Shown: positions 8,272-17,781, counted from the first letter of the stretch. The stretch is 64,000 nt of DNA from Cohnella lupini (GCF_003386205.1 NZ_QRDY01000014.1:62001-126000); one strand, 5' to 3'. Notes: generated by a model from the letters alone, not told the origin. Numbers and translations are program-made.

Positions 8272-8502
8272 ATGGATGGCTCTGAATATTTGAAGTACGT
8301 AACGGAACAGGTCGTTAGCTACATGGACACGCCGGCGGACGAGAACGAGAAAAAGCATAAGAAAGTAAGCCGCGAGCCGTGGTTGACGAAGTGGTTCGGA
8401 GTCGCTCCGATGGGGCTTATGATGTGGTGGAACAACAGGGTGGACAAAAAGAATAAAACGCACCCGGAGGTGCGCTCATTAGATCAGAAACGTACTTTGT
8501 GA
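8272..8502 (+). CDS. yqzE: YqzE family protein
   Basis: Small soluble protein of unknown function found across Bacillales, in Bacillus near the comG operon. Family features: SEYLKYVTEQVVSYMDTPADE at the N-terminus, a charged middle (KKHKKVSREPW) and the conserved TKWFGVAPMGLMMWW block. AAGGAGG eight bases upstream favours ATG at 8272 over ATG 8266 or the longer frame. The last residues (THPEVRSLDQKRTL) extend past the usual end and coincide with a hairpin acting as terminator for the convergent gene, so the tail may be a by-product of that overlap. Confidence 0.85.
   Translation: MDGSEYLKYVTEQVVSYMDTPADENEKKHKKVSREPWLTKWFGVAPMGLMMWWNNRVDKKNKTHPEVRSLDQKRTL
8452..8476 (-). terminator. Terminator of the convergent gene, inside yqzE
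   Basis: Read on the minus strand: AGCGCACC-TCCG-GGTGCGTTTTATT, an 8-bp stem with a short T run. It lies inside the last codons of yqzE, downstream of the minus-strand gene ending at 8532. Confidence 0.65.
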
Positions 8503-8531
8503 TAGTCCGTCAAAGTCCGTCAATCAAACCT

Positions 8532-9449
8532 TTATCGATAAAATAGTCCTTTGCCCAGCAGCGACCCGAAAGGAACGTAACGCGTTCCCGCCATATCGAT
8601 CGCCAAATCCAAACGGCCGTTCGACCAGCTTTGGTATCCGATTACGGGTACGGCATAGAGCATGGCTTCTCCGAACGGTTCCGTTACATAACGTAAATGG
8701 TACTCCTTGCCGTCAAGACGGCGCTGGAGGCTAGAGGCTTCTTTCGTTGAGAAAGGAGCCTCTTTGGTGAGCCAAGGCAGCCTCTCGTATGCGTCGAAAG
8801 GCTCGTTCAGCTTGCCGGATACGATGCGGGAGCCTGATTGAGGTCCCGAATATGCTGCCGCGTCCGCGGGAAACAGCTTGTGCCAAGCCGCTTCGTCGAC
8901 CGGAAGCTGCTCGGCGGTTTTGGCATCGAACCAGTACGTTTCTTCGCCGATCGAGACTTCCCAGGCAGCGGCGAAAGGATGGACGTAATGCCTGGAAGTC
9001 TTGATCGATTTCAATCCCTCTGCGGGCATGAGCCCGCTTTCGATAAGGGAGTGCTTCAGCAAGGTCTCGGAGAAGAGGGGATAGGGTCCGACACCGTATT
9101 CGCCAAGCTTGAAAGTACCGTCCGTAACCGCATGAACGACCATATATCCGATATTCTTGCCGTCTTTGGTGAACAGAACCAACCAACCGTGAGTGCCGGG
9201 ACCGAGCGCTTCTATTTGCGGGTCGGCGGTTTGCCATGCTTTGAACGGTTGGTGCGTCGCCAGCCGGACGACCCATTCTTCGACTTGCTTCTCGAGCTTC
9301 GAGGGAAGGCCGTTCTGCCGGGCTGGCGCCGATAAGGCCGATGTAGAGGCTGGGAACGCCGAGACGACCGATAGGGCGACTAAACACGACGCAAGCGCAA
9401 CGAGTATTCGCGGTTTACGCATGCGACTCTTGCTTGGACTGAACAACAT
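8532..9449 (-). CDS. Secreted protein of unknown function (305 aa)
   Basis: Exported protein with a clear signal peptide (RKPRILVALASCLVALSVVSAFPASTSA) and a roughly 265-residue mature domain. No family recognised. Segments such as GTHGWLVLFTKDGKNIGYMVVHAV, FKLGEYGVGPYPLFSETLL and HPFAAAWEV...ETYWFDAKTAEQLP resemble a repeated small alpha/beta unit, but this is not conclusive. The ATG at 9449 is preceded by CAGGTGAGG. Transcribed alone, convergent with yqzE. No cysteine-rich or catalytic signature stands out. Confidence 0.7.
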   Translation of the reverse strand: MLFSPSKSRMRKPRILVALASCLVALSVVSAFPASTSALSAPARQNGLPSKLEKQVEEWVVRLATHQPFKAWQTADPQIEALGPGTHGWLVLFTKDGKNIGYMVVHAVTDGTFKLGEYGVGPYPLFSETLLKHSLIESGLMPAEGLKSIKTSRHYVHPFAAAWEVSIGEETYWFDAKTAEQLPVDEAAWHKLFPADAAAYSGPQSGSRIVSGKLNEPFDAYERLPWLTKEAPFSTKEASSLQRRLDGKEYHLRYVTEPFGEAMLYAVPVIGYQSWSNGRLDLAIDMAGTRYVPFGSLLGKGLFYR

Positions 9450-9637
9450 GAGGGAACCTCACCTGCAATTTGTTGGGATGGTATTCGGGAATTGCGAGCC
9501 TGCCAAGTCTTATTCCTTCTTATTGTAATGGACAAGCCTATGCCGAGACTGTTACAACGTGTCACGCCGCCGAAGGAAACCACGTTCTATTTTTGCCGAA
9601 ATTCGGGATATAAGCGCTTAGTGACGCACAACGACGC

Positions 9638-10522
9638 CTAATCGATGCCGGGAAGGTGAAAAATACCGCAGTTCATGACGGTAACGTGGATTCGAGGCCG
9701 ATATTGCCAATCGATCTCCTGCTCTCTCTGATGGAAACGAACGGTTACAGCTTCCTTCTGCTCAAGCTGGTCGGGGTGATTCATGTGCTCCAGCATCGGC
9801 TCGTAATAAAGCCGGATTCGATTCATCTCGTCCTGACGTCGACTCTCGGCCTCCTCGGCCCAGGCGAAATCGGTATTCCGCAGCTTTCTCTCCATCGTCG
9901 TCTCGAGATGGGACATTCCTTTGCGCAGCGACAGGCCGTTCTTCAAGAGATGAATGTTCGACGGCAGACGGGGAGTAAGCCGTTTATCCATCAGCGTGTC
10001 CATAAACTTCTCGTTGATAACGCCCGTGGCGAGAGAAATCCCCCAAGAGTAGATTTCTTCCCTCTTCATATCGCATTCGAACCCGACTTTGAAATTAACT
10101 CCCAGCCACGCCGTATAGGGGAGCGAGCTAAGCGGATCGACTTTGCCGCGCGGCGGCTCCTCGAACAAAGTGACGCATTTGCCTCCTTGCTGCGAGGCAT
10201 CGAATAGCTGGTGCAATCTTCTTGAGCCGAAGTAGACGTCTTCCTGCACGATTCTGCCGGACTCCGTCATGACGTAAGAGACGGGGGAAGCGGAAGCTCT
10301 GTCGGCCATCGACGGATTCTCGAACGACCAGCGGAAAGTCATCGTTTCCGGATCGGCACCCGTTCGGTCGACGAAGCCCCAGTAGTACGGGCGGTTCGTC
10401 AAGGCTCGATCGGCGTTGGGCGATAGCTTCACCGTGACGTGGCTGGGGCTCTTCTCGATGAGATGGCTACCCGTTGAATCTAAAAAGGAGACGACGAATT
10501 TCTGGACTTGTTTGGTATTCAT
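9638..10522 (-). CDS. yqhG: YqhG family protein
   Basis: Cytoplasmic protein of unknown function conserved with the YqhH helicase in Bacillales. The 294-residue product has the characteristic VQKFVVSFLDSTGSHLIEKSPSHVTVKLSPNADRAL start, the NRPYYWGFVDRTG segment, and a C-terminal helix ending in EIDWQYRPRIHVTVMNCGIFHLPG. Its ATG overlaps the yqhH stop (ATGA), so the two are translationally coupled. The constant pairing suggests YqhG works with the helicase, but no activity is established. Confidence 0.92.
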   Translation of the reverse strand: MNTKQVQKFVVSFLDSTGSHLIEKSPSHVTVKLSPNADRALTNRPYYWGFVDRTGADPETMTFRWSFENPSMADRASASPVSYVMTESGRIVQEDVYFGSRRLHQLFDASQQGGKCVTLFEEPPRGKVDPLSSLPYTAWLGVNFKVGFECDMKREEIYSWGISLATGVINEKFMDTLMDKRLTPRLPSNIHLLKNGLSLRKGMSHLETTMERKLRNTDFAWAEEAESRRQDEMNRIRLYYEPMLEHMNHPDQLEQKEAVTVRFHQREQEIDWQYRPRIHVTVMNCGIFHLPGID

Positions 10523-12378
10523 GTCGGTGTCTCCCCGTGAAGTTGATTTTTCGCCGCGAGTAGCGAGTCCGCGAGTCCGTCTATGCGTTTGCGCAATTCC
10601 TCGCCATCCGTGGATTCCAGAACCATCTGGGCCAATCGGTTCTCCAGGGAATCTTCCTTCTCAAGCTGGTGGATGATCTCGTCAAGCTCGCCGATAACCA
10701 ATTCGAACATATTGATCTTCTCGTGGAGCAGGTGTACGATATGTTCTTCGATCGTTCCCAGAGTGCAAAGATTATAGATTTGCACGTCTTCCGTCTGACC
10801 CAAGCGATGCACTCTGCCGATCCTCTGTTCGACCCTCATCGGGTTCCAAGGAAGATCGAAATTGATGACGTTGTGGCAGAATTGAAGGTTAATGCCCTCG
10901 CCCCCGGCTTCGGTCGCGACCATGACTTGCGCGCGCCTTCGGAACAGGTCCATCATCCAGTCCTTCTTGCCGCGGTTCATTCCGCCGCGATAAGGGATGG
11001 CCGACAAGTCGTGTTCCTTGAAATACTTGATAAGGTAATCTTGCGTGGCGCGGTATTCCGTGAAGACGATGACCTTGTCGTTGATTCCCTGGATGAGCTC
11101 CATCGTTTTCTCGGCTTTCGTATTCGCCTTGATGCTTCGAATGAGATCTACGAGCTCCAGAATTTTGGGTCTCAGTGGAGAGTCGGGGTCCATTTTTTTG
11201 TCGAGATTGATGAGCGTGAGGAATACGGCATCGCGGCTGGAGCAGACTTCCCGCTGCAAGGTTACGAGCGAGAGCATGCTCGTCAGATCGATTCCGCTCT
11301 CGGACGTGGCGTGATTGCGGACGTAATTGGTCACTCCTTCGTAGAGGGCCATCTCGTCCGGCGAGAGACGAAGGGGAACGTTCGTCACGAACCGCTTCGT
11401 AAATTCGACGCCGCCGTCGCTGCGGCGATTGCGAATCATCACCTGGCCCAGCGCTTCGTGGAGCTTGGCTTCGTTCTTGGGAATTCTGCGGTCGGCCACG
11501 AAATTCGCGGCGAAATCGCCTTCTCCCCCTAACTGGCCGGGCTTGAGTAGCGTGATAAGGTTATAGAGCTCCGACATGTCGTTCTGCACCGGAGTCGCGG
11601 TCAGCAGGAGACAATATTTTTTGCGAAGCTCGTTGATGAATTGGTAATTGCCGGTGCGCTTGTTCTTCAGCTTATGAGCTTCGTCCACGATAATAAGATC
11701 GAATTCGCTGTCCAGCAGCATCGCGCGGTGAGGATCGCGTTTGGCCGTATCCATGGAAGCGACGACGATATCGTTGTCCCATGTATAAGCCTTTCTTTGC
11801 GCGATGGCGGGAATGTCGAATTTACTGTTTAGTTCCCGGACCCATTGCAATACTAACGAAGCGGGAACGAGAATCAGCACCTTCTTCACGAGCCCGCGAA
11901 TGAGATATTCCTTCAGAATAAGACCGGCTTCGATCGTCTTGCCCAAGCCGACCTCGTCGGCTAAGATCGCGCGGCCCCGCATTTCGTGAAGGACTTTGCG
12001 AGCGGTATCGATTTGATGGGGCAACGGTTCGAAATGAGGCAGCAATGCCAAGCAACGCAGCGCGTGAAAATCCGATACGAGAGATGCTTCCTCCGCCTCC
12101 AACGCAAGCTGATACATCGACCAATCATCCCAAGGACCGTTGCGTTCCGCTCGCCGTTCCAACTCATCGAAGGCGGAGCGGTCGACGTGCATCTCTACCA
12201 AAGGATGAAGCTTGCGCGGAGCAGGATCGGAAGAGAAGCTTGCCGGAGATTTGAATGGGGAATATACGTATGCACCATCCTCGGTTTCGGGTGCCGCGGG
12301 CAGCTCGGACAACGGTTGATCGATAGGTGAGGCCGCGCCGAACGGAGCACCGGCGGAAGAAGGGAATGGGGTTTGCAA
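10519..12378 (-). CDS. yqhH: SNF2-type DEAD/DEAH helicase YqhH
   Basis: Superfamily 2 SNF2-like ATPase that probably translocates on double-stranded nucleic acid; its target is unknown. Visible motifs: Walker A DEVGLGKT (about 141-148), DEAH box at 232-235 followed by KLKN, motif III LLTATPVQN, and in the second RecA-like lobe TEAGGEGINLQFCHNVINFDLPWNP with the arginine-finger region QRIGRVHRLGQ. TTG start at 12378 with AGGAGGA upstream. The N-terminal 60 residues are Pro/Ser-rich and look disordered. First gene of the yqhH-yqhG pair. Confidence 0.94.
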   Translation of the reverse strand: MQTPFPSSAGAPFGAASPIDQPLSELPAAPETEDGAYVYSPFKSPASFSSDPAPRKLHPLVEMHVDRSAFDELERRAERNGPWDDWSMYQLALEAEEASLVSDFHALRCLALLPHFEPLPHQIDTARKVLHEMRGRAILADEVGLGKTIEAGLILKEYLIRGLVKKVLILVPASLVLQWVRELNSKFDIPAIAQRKAYTWDNDIVVASMDTAKRDPHRAMLLDSEFDLIIVDEAHKLKNKRTGNYQFINELRKKYCLLLTATPVQNDMSELYNLITLLKPGQLGGEGDFAANFVADRRIPKNEAKLHEALGQVMIRNRRSDGGVEFTKRFVTNVPLRLSPDEMALYEGVTNYVRNHATSESGIDLTSMLSLVTLQREVCSSRDAVFLTLINLDKKMDPDSPLRPKILELVDLIRSIKANTKAEKTMELIQGINDKVIVFTEYRATQDYLIKYFKEHDLSAIPYRGGMNRGKKDWMMDLFRRRAQVMVATEAGGEGINLQFCHNVINFDLPWNPMRVEQRIGRVHRLGQTEDVQIYNLCTLGTIEEHIVHLLHEKINMFELVIGELDEIIHQLEKEDSLENRLAQMVLESTDGEELRKRIDGLADSLLAAKNQLHGETPT

Positions 12379-12536
12379 CTGTGAGTCCTCCTGGTCGACG
12401 ACCGGACAATCGGCTGCCTTAACGCTCAGCCAAGAGAGTATCGCCGGATCATGTCTTTATTCGAAATTGCGTCCATTTCCTAGTATGAGCAATTGAGGAG
12501 GATTCAAAACAAAACTAAGTACAATATCCTATAGAA

Positions 12537-12585
12537 GCACCAGATATGGTGCGGTATAATGGTATTCGCACACAATATATTGTAT
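12537..12585 (+). promoter_or_regulatory. Two candidate NrdR boxes overlapping the nrdJ promoter
   Basis: ACACAATATATTGTAT (12570-12585) matches the NrdR box consensus at nearly every position. GCACCAGATATGGTGC (12537-12552) keeps the core contacts. The two start 33 bases apart, roughly three helical turns, the usual arrangement for NrdR. TATAAT sequences at 12555-12560 and 12583-12588 lie between or within the boxes. This predicts repression by NrdR-ATP/dATP. Confidence 0.7.
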
Positions 12586-12658
12586 AATATACATACACTA
12601 AATCGTGTTGCGAGCCGTGTGAAACGCGAAATGACTATGAGTTCGGGAGGGTACCGGA

Positions 12659-15244
12659 TTGAAAACAATGCAGTCGAAACGGTTGGAAGGTTTGAGCGAG
12701 AAAATATTTTTGGATCGTTACGCGCGAAAGAATGCCGATACCAACGAAACGAAAGTCGGCGACATCGTACTTGCTCTTACGAAGGACGATCCTAAGTTTC
12801 CGGCAAAAGAAGTCGGGGAAGTCGTCAAGCGGGAAGGCCAAAACGTAACCGTTAAGCTTCGTAACGGAGAGTTGGTTCAATCGTCCGTAGAGAAGCTAAC
12901 TTTAACTATCGAGAAGACACCGGATGAAATGTGGTCGCGACTCGCGAATGCCATGGCATCCGTAGAAGATACAGCAGAGAAGCAGAAGGAATGGTCCGAG
13001 AAGTTCCGTTGGTTGCTCGACGATTGGAAGCTCGTTCCGGGCGGACGGATCGCCGCGGGCGCGGGCGCCAGCGACGAGCTGACGTTGTTCAATTGTTACG
13101 TTATCCCTTCGCCTCATGATAGCCGGGGCGGAATCATGCAGACCTTGTCCGAGATGACCGAGATCATGGCTCGCGGAGGCGGAGTCGGCATTAATCTATC
13201 GTCTTTGCGTCCGCGTCGCGCGATCGTCAAAGGCGTAAACGGATCGTCCAGCGGCGCGGTGTCGTGGGGCGGATTGTTCAGCTACACGACCGGTTTGATC
13301 GAGCAGGGCGGAAGCCGTCGCGGGGCTTTGATGCTTATGATCAACGATTGGCATCCGGACGTTCAGGATTTCATCACGGTTAAGCAGACGATGGGTCAAG
13401 TGACGAACGCTAACCTGTCGGTGTGCGTAAGCAACGCCTTCATGCAAGCGGTCAAAGAGGATGCGAACTGGGATTTGGTATTCCCCGACGCGAAGGATCC
13501 GGATTACGATACCTTGTGGGACGGCGACTTGGAGAAGTGGAAGAAGCTGGGCAAGAACGTGACTCACTACCGTACCGTTCGGGCTCGCGAAGTGTGGAAC
13601 AGTATTATCGAAGGCGCATGGAAATCGGCCGAACCTGGCGTCGTATTCATGGAATACTATAACCAGATGTCCAACAGCTGGTACTTCAATCCGATTATTT
13701 GCACGAATCCATGCGGCGAGCAAGGGCTGCCGGCATGGGGAGTATGCAACTTATCCGCCATCAATCTATCCAAATTCTACGATGAGGAAACTCATGACGT
13801 CGCATGGGATGAGCTATCGCGCGTCGTCCGTTACTCCACCCGATTCCTAGACAACGTCATCGACACGACGCCTTACCACTTCCCGGAGAACGAGAAGAAC
13901 CAGAAGAACGAGCGTCGCGTAGGTCTCGGCACAATGGGATTGGCGGAGCTGATGATTCGTCTGGAAGTGCGTTACGGAAGTCCGGAGAGCTTGGAGTTCC
14001 TAGACAAGCTATACGGCTTCATGGCTCGCGAGGCCTATCTTGCGTCCACGGAGATCGCGGCGGAGAAAGGTTCTTTCCCGGCGTTCGATCTGGAGCCCTT
14101 CATGCAAAGCGGCTTCATGAAAAACATGGTCGAAACGTATCCGGAAGTCGGGGAAGCGATCGAGAAGCGCGGCATGCGCAACGTTACCGTCATTACTCAA
14201 GCCCCTACCGGCTCTACGGGAACGATGGTCGGAACATCTACGGGCATTGAGCCGTATTTCGCTTTCGAATTTTTCCGTCAAAGCCGACTCGGCTACGACA
14301 AGCAATTCGTTCCGATCGCGCAGGAATGGCAGGACGCGAACCCGGGCGAATCGCTTCCGGAATGGTTCGTCACTTCGATGGACTTGTCCGCCAAGGATCA
14401 TATCCGCGCGCAAGCCGCCATTCAGCGCTGGGTGGATAGCTCCATCTCCAAGACGGCGAACTGTCCGGCCGACTTCACGGTCGAAGAGACCGCGGAGCTA
14501 TACGAGCTGGCGTTCGAGCTCGGCTGCAAAGGCGTAACGATCTACCGCGACGGAAGCCGGGACGTTCAAGTGCTTAGCACGACGTCGAAGGACGAGAAGA
14601 AGGAAGAAGCGGAAGCTCCCGCAGCCGTAGCGGTTGCCGCTCCGGAAGAAAGCCCGGTGGAAACGCTGAACGCGGTGCTTAACGTAAGCGTGTCGCCGGA
14701 GCAGAAGCAAGTGTTCGATAAGCAATACAAGAGCCGTCCGAAGGTGCTTCGCGGCGCGACTTACAAATACAATACGCCGTTCGGAATGGCGTACATTACC
14801 GTGAACGACATCGACGGCACGCCAGGCGAAATTTTCTTAAACGTCGGCAAAGCCGGATCCGACGTGTTCGCGATGGCGGAAGCACTAGGACGCGTCTGCT
14901 CGCTCTTCCTTCGGTATGGAGATCACGGAAACAAAGTTCAGTTGCTCGTGAAGCATCTGAAGGGTATCGGCGGTTCCGGCGCGGTCGGCTTCGGTCCGAA
15001 TCGCGTCGAATCCATCGCGGACGCGGTAGCGCAGGCATTGGAAACCCATGCCGGCATCGACGATCACGAACACGCAACGGCTACCGAGATTCCGATCGCG
15101 GCAACCAGCTACCCGATCGTTACGGAGAAGAATAAAATCACTTACACCTCGAAGGATCTGTGTCCATCCTGCGGTTCGGCCTCTCTGCTTAACGTTGAGG
15201 GATGTAAAACGTGCGGGAATTGCGGGTATAGCAAGTGTAATTGA
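12659..15244 (+). CDS. nrdJ: Adenosylcobalamin-dependent (class II) ribonucleotide reductase
   Basis: Converts ribonucleotides to deoxyribonucleotides with a coenzyme-B12 radical, independent of oxygen. The 861-residue product has the class II layout: N-terminal region with the KFPAKEVGEVVKREGQNVTVK insert, redox cysteine in LFNCYVIPSP, the IMARGGGVGINLSSLRPR substrate loop, SRRGALM, the active-site NPCGEQ (Cys352), GLGTMGLAELM, and APTGSTGTMVGTSTGIEP. A linker rich in Glu/Ala/Pro leads to a C-terminal domain and a Cys-rich tail (CPSCG, CKTCGNCGYSKC) that probably relays reducing equivalents. TTG start at 12659 follows GGGAGGG; ATG 12668 is an alternative. Upstream NrdR boxes suggest control by the nucleotide-sensing repressor. 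Confidence 0.97.
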   Translation: MKTMQSKRLEGLSEKIFLDRYARKNADTNETKVGDIVLALTKDDPKFPAKEVGEVVKREGQNVTVKLRNGELVQSSVEKLTLTIEKTPDEMWSRLANAMASVEDTAEKQKEWSEKFRWLLDDWKLVPGGRIAAGAGASDELTLFNCYVIPSPHDSRGGIMQTLSEMTEIMARGGGVGINLSSLRPRRAIVKGVNGSSSGAVSWGGLFSYTTGLIEQGGSRRGALMLMINDWHPDVQDFITVKQTMGQVTNANLSVCVSNAFMQAVKEDANWDLVFPDAKDPDYDTLWDGDLEKWKKLGKNVTHYRTVRAREVWNSIIEGAWKSAEPGVVFMEYYNQMSNSWYFNPIICTNPCGEQGLPAWGVCNLSAINLSKFYDEETHDVAWDELSRVVRYSTRFLDNVIDTTPYHFPENEKNQKNERRVGLGTMGLAELMIRLEVRYGSPESLEFLDKLYGFMAREAYLASTEIAAEKGSFPAFDLEPFMQSGFMKNMVETYPEVGEAIEKRGMRNVTVITQAPTGSTGTMVGTSTGIEPYFAFEFFRQSRLGYDKQFVPIAQEWQDANPGESLPEWFVTSMDLSAKDHIRAQAAIQRWVDSSISKTANCPADFTVEETAELYELAFELGCKGVTIYRDGSRDVQVLSTTSKDEKKEEAEAPAAVAVAAPEESPVETLNAVLNVSVSPEQKQVFDKQYKSRPKVLRGATYKYNTPFGMAYITVNDIDGTPGEIFLNVGKAGSDVFAMAEALGRVCSLFLRYGDHGNKVQLLVKHLKGIGGSGAVGFGPNRVESIADAVAQALETHAGIDDHEHATATEIPIAATSYPIVTEKNKITYTSKDLCPSCGSASLLNVEGCKTCGNCGYSKCN

Positions 15245-15375
15245 GATGAATTAACGGCAAAAAACCCGAAATAAATAATGTGTGATATTCCATATTTAAT
15301 TAGATTTGTTCCAAAATTGATTATATGAAAAACTCCACATTTCATTAGAATGTATATTTATGCATTTGACTTAAC

Positions 15376-15422
15376 AAAAAGCGATCATTCAGGTAGTTGC
15401 TACCATGAATGATCGCTTTTTT
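15376..15422. terminator. Terminator downstream of nrdJ
   Basis: AAAGCGATCATTCA ... TGAATGATCGCTTT, a 14-bp stem (extended by GGTAG/TACC in the loop) ending in TTTTTT. Confidence 0.9.
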
Positions 15423-15743
15423 AGAACCAAACTTTTCGTATCATTTTTCGCGGATCTTGATGGTAAATGAATCAACTATAGAGTTGATAGCTATCAACGC
15501 ATGGGTGGAGGCAGGCTTGAGTGATTTTGTCTCCCTTGTGATTTAATCTTCGTAGCAGAGCGACCCACTGGTGTGGTATTATTCTTATTCGTAAGAGGGA
15601 CTGAATTAATTAATTCAAAAATGAATGAGGATGCTTATTCTTTTTTGTTGCCCAGCATCAGCAAGAAATCGGCAGGACAAATACCTATTACATCCATGAA
15701 TTCCTTTATTCACGACAAATACTCAACAAGAGGTGAATTTTGT
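15423..15743 (+). promoter_or_regulatory. Upstream region of two-component operon with perfect palindrome
   Basis: No gene recognised. GTTGATAGCTATCAAC at 15483-15498 is a perfect 16-bp palindrome, partly overlapping a second inverted repeat ATCAACTA-TAG-AGTTGAT. Their position about 250 bases ahead of the histidine kinase suggests a regulator site, possibly for the downstream response regulator. The in-frame upstream extension of the kinase (15573-15743) looks non-coding. Confidence 0.4.
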
Positions 15744-16949
15744 GTGGCAAACTATTCAAAGTTAGAGAAGCTGAATAACCCGTCAAGTTATTTGCTTTTA
15801 TCTATTCTTCGCTTGAGCTTTTTTATCATACTTAGCTGTATGTACTTATTTATTAACGATAATACTGTAGGTTGGGTAAAAGCTTTTGTTATTGTCAGTA
15901 TGTTGATATTATTTATCAATCACTTTCTCTATTATTTTGCAAGCCGTACCGCGCAGGTACTCACATTAGCAGTCGTTGATACCGCGATCACAGCCCCCTA
16001 TGGGTACGTATATTTGGGTGGGGATTATCCGGATCTGCTTTTTTTAGGTTTAGTAGGCTTGTTTCTTTTCATGTACATAGAAATACGTGCGGTTACCATA
16101 GTTTGGTTTATTTTCGTTCCACTCAATATCGGGATACAGATTATACTTGAACAACATGAATTCGGAAAATTTCAAATCGTTATGTACTTTGTAAGTGGAA
16201 CCTTTGTCGTATTCGCCAGTTTGGTAGGCTCATTAATCCGCTATTACCGGCATGCCCGCAGCCAAACTGCTTTGTTGAATGCCGAATTAAAAAAGTCTAA
16301 CCAGCAGTTGATCGAATATTCGCATAAAGTGGAGTCTTTATCAGCCAGCCGCGAGCGGATAAGGATAGCCAGAGAAATTCACGATACCGTAGGTCACAAA
16401 TTGACAGCTTTACTTATGCAACTGCAGGTTGCTCGCAAGCTGCAAGAGAGTCATTCGGATCAGAGCAAGATGAGCTTCATGCATTGTGAAGAATTAGCAC
16501 GTTCCGCCTTGCAAGAAATTCGGCTTTCCGTTCGCGATATGCGAGAAGACGATAATCAACGAACGATCAAGGAAATGCTCGATAGGTTAGCGGGGCAATT
16601 TGCTGAAATGACAGACATGAGAATAACGGTACAAGTCGATCAAGAATTTCCCGTTATACCGGATGCGTTACGTTTGAACTTATCGCGAATTGTACAAGAA
16701 TCTTTAACCAACGCAAAAAAGCATGGAGACGCTACTGAAGCATGGGTAACTCTTCAATGCTCAGAGCAGCAAATCGAATTGAGGATTAAGGATAATGGAA
16801 CGGGTAAAGCTGAGTTCGCACCAGAATTTGGATTGCTTAATATGAAAGAGCGAGTTCAAGAACATGGGGGAACCTTGCAAATTGACTCTTTTCAAGAGAA
16901 AGGTTTTAAGATTCATGTTCTTATTCCCTTTAAGAGGAAACCCCAATGA
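15744..16949 (+). CDS. Sensor histidine kinase, NarL-family type (HisKA_3)
   Basis: Membrane sensor kinase phosphorylating the adjacent response regulator. From GTG at 15744 (AAGAGGTG upstream) the 401-residue protein has about six membrane helices in the first 180 residues and almost no extracytoplasmic domain, an intramembrane-sensing layout like DesK/YdfH kinases. Then follow a short coiled coil, the HisKA_3 motif ARE-IHDTVGHKL with phospho-acceptor His213, the DRLAGQFAEMTDM region, and an HATPase domain (SRIVQESLTNAKKHG, LRIKDNGTG, GLLNMKERV). The upstream extension to 15573 lacks a ribosome-binding site. The gene overlaps the regulator by four bases (ATGA). Confidence 0.9.
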   Translation: MANYSKLEKLNNPSSYLLLSILRLSFFIILSCMYLFINDNTVGWVKAFVIVSMLILFINHFLYYFASRTAQVLTLAVVDTAITAPYGYVYLGGDYPDLLFLGLVGLFLFMYIEIRAVTIVWFIFVPLNIGIQIILEQHEFGKFQIVMYFVSGTFVVFASLVGSLIRYYRHARSQTALLNAELKKSNQQLIEYSHKVESLSASRERIRIAREIHDTVGHKLTALLMQLQVARKLQESHSDQSKMSFMHCEELARSALQEIRLSVRDMREDDNQRTIKEMLDRLAGQFAEMTDMRITVQVDQEFPVIPDALRLNLSRIVQESLTNAKKHGDATEAWVTLQCSEQQIELRIKDNGTGKAEFAPEFGLLNMKERVQEHGGTLQIDSFQEKGFKIHVLIPFKRKPQ

Positions 16950-17626
16950 TCAGAGTGATGGTTGTAGACGATCAGCGTCTCTTTCGTGAAGGATTATCGA
17001 CGATTATCAGTCAAGAAACAGATATAGAAGTTATCGATACTGCGTCGAATGGAAGAGAAGCGTATGAAATAGCAATTGTCCAAAAACCAGATGTCGTTCT
17101 AATGGATATACGGATGCCTATACTGGATGGCATAGAAGGGACACGCTTAATCCGCAGTCATCTTATAGATGTAAAGGTGTTAATACTGACTACTTTCGAT
17201 GATAGTGAATTGATTTTCACGGCATTGGACCAAGGCGCTCATGGCTACTTATTAAAGGATATTCCCTCGGAAGCGATCGTAAATGCGATTCACACAGTCT
17301 ATTTAGGCGGAATGGTCTTCCAACCAGATATCACAAACCATTTGCTCAGCGAAAGGAAAAAGCATCAAAGCGACCATTCAATTGAAGGTGCTATTTCTCC
17401 AAGCAAGGACCCAAGAGTGGCGCTGCTCAATCTGTTATCTGACCGTGAAATACAGGTGTTGAAACTGTTAGGCCAAGGCTTGAACAATAAAGAAATAGCA
17501 GATGAGTTGATTATTACCGAGGGAACCGTAAAGAATCATGTGTCGAATGTTATTGCCAAACTGGAATTTCGTGATCGGACGCAGGTAGCGATTTTTGCAG
17601 TTAAAGAGGGTATCGTCCAACTCTGA
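16946..17626 (+). CDS. Response regulator, NarL/FixJ family
   Basis: DNA-binding partner of the preceding kinase. Receiver domain with the acidic pair VVDDQ near the N-terminus, phospho-acceptor Asp54 in DVVLMDIRMP, Thr in ILTTFDD and the conserved Lys in YLLKDIPSE. After a linker of about 30 residues comes a LuxR-type helix-turn-helix (LSDREIQVLKLLGQGLNNKEIADEL ... TVKNHVSNVIAKL). Size (226) is standard. Translationally coupled to the kinase and followed by a strong terminator, so the downstream membrane protein and DUF4097 genes form a separate unit and are plausible targets (inference). Confidence 0.95.
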   Translation: MIRVMVVDDQRLFREGLSTIISQETDIEVIDTASNGREAYEIAIVQKPDVVLMDIRMPILDGIEGTRLIRSHLIDVKVLILTTFDDSELIFTALDQGAHGYLLKDIPSEAIVNAIHTVYLGGMVFQPDITNHLLSERKKHQSDHSIEGAISPSKDPRVALLNLLSDREIQVLKLLGQGLNNKEIADELIITEGTVKNHVSNVIAKLEFRDRTQVAIFAVKEGIVQL

Positions 17627-17664
17627 GCATGACTAATTACATGTTACCTATGTAAATAGTATGG

Positions 17665-17693
17665 AAACACGTACAAGTGTACGTGTTTTTTTT
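17665..17693 (+). terminator. Terminator of the two-component operon
   Basis: Ten-bp perfect stem AAACACGTAC / GTACGTGTTT with loop AAGT and a T run. Confidence 0.93.
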
Positions 17694-17781
17694 GTTATAA
17701 AATCTATCGTATTGCAGATTTCGTTTCTTTTAATAGTTGATATGCTGAAGCAGAAGCAATTGATAAAAGGAGCAGATAGAA

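Noticed and set aside
8731-9387. Minus-strand ORF of 218 residues inside the secreted unknown gene
   Set aside because: Out-of-phase shadow, extremely Arg-rich, while the 305-residue frame has a signal peptide and a ribosome-binding site.
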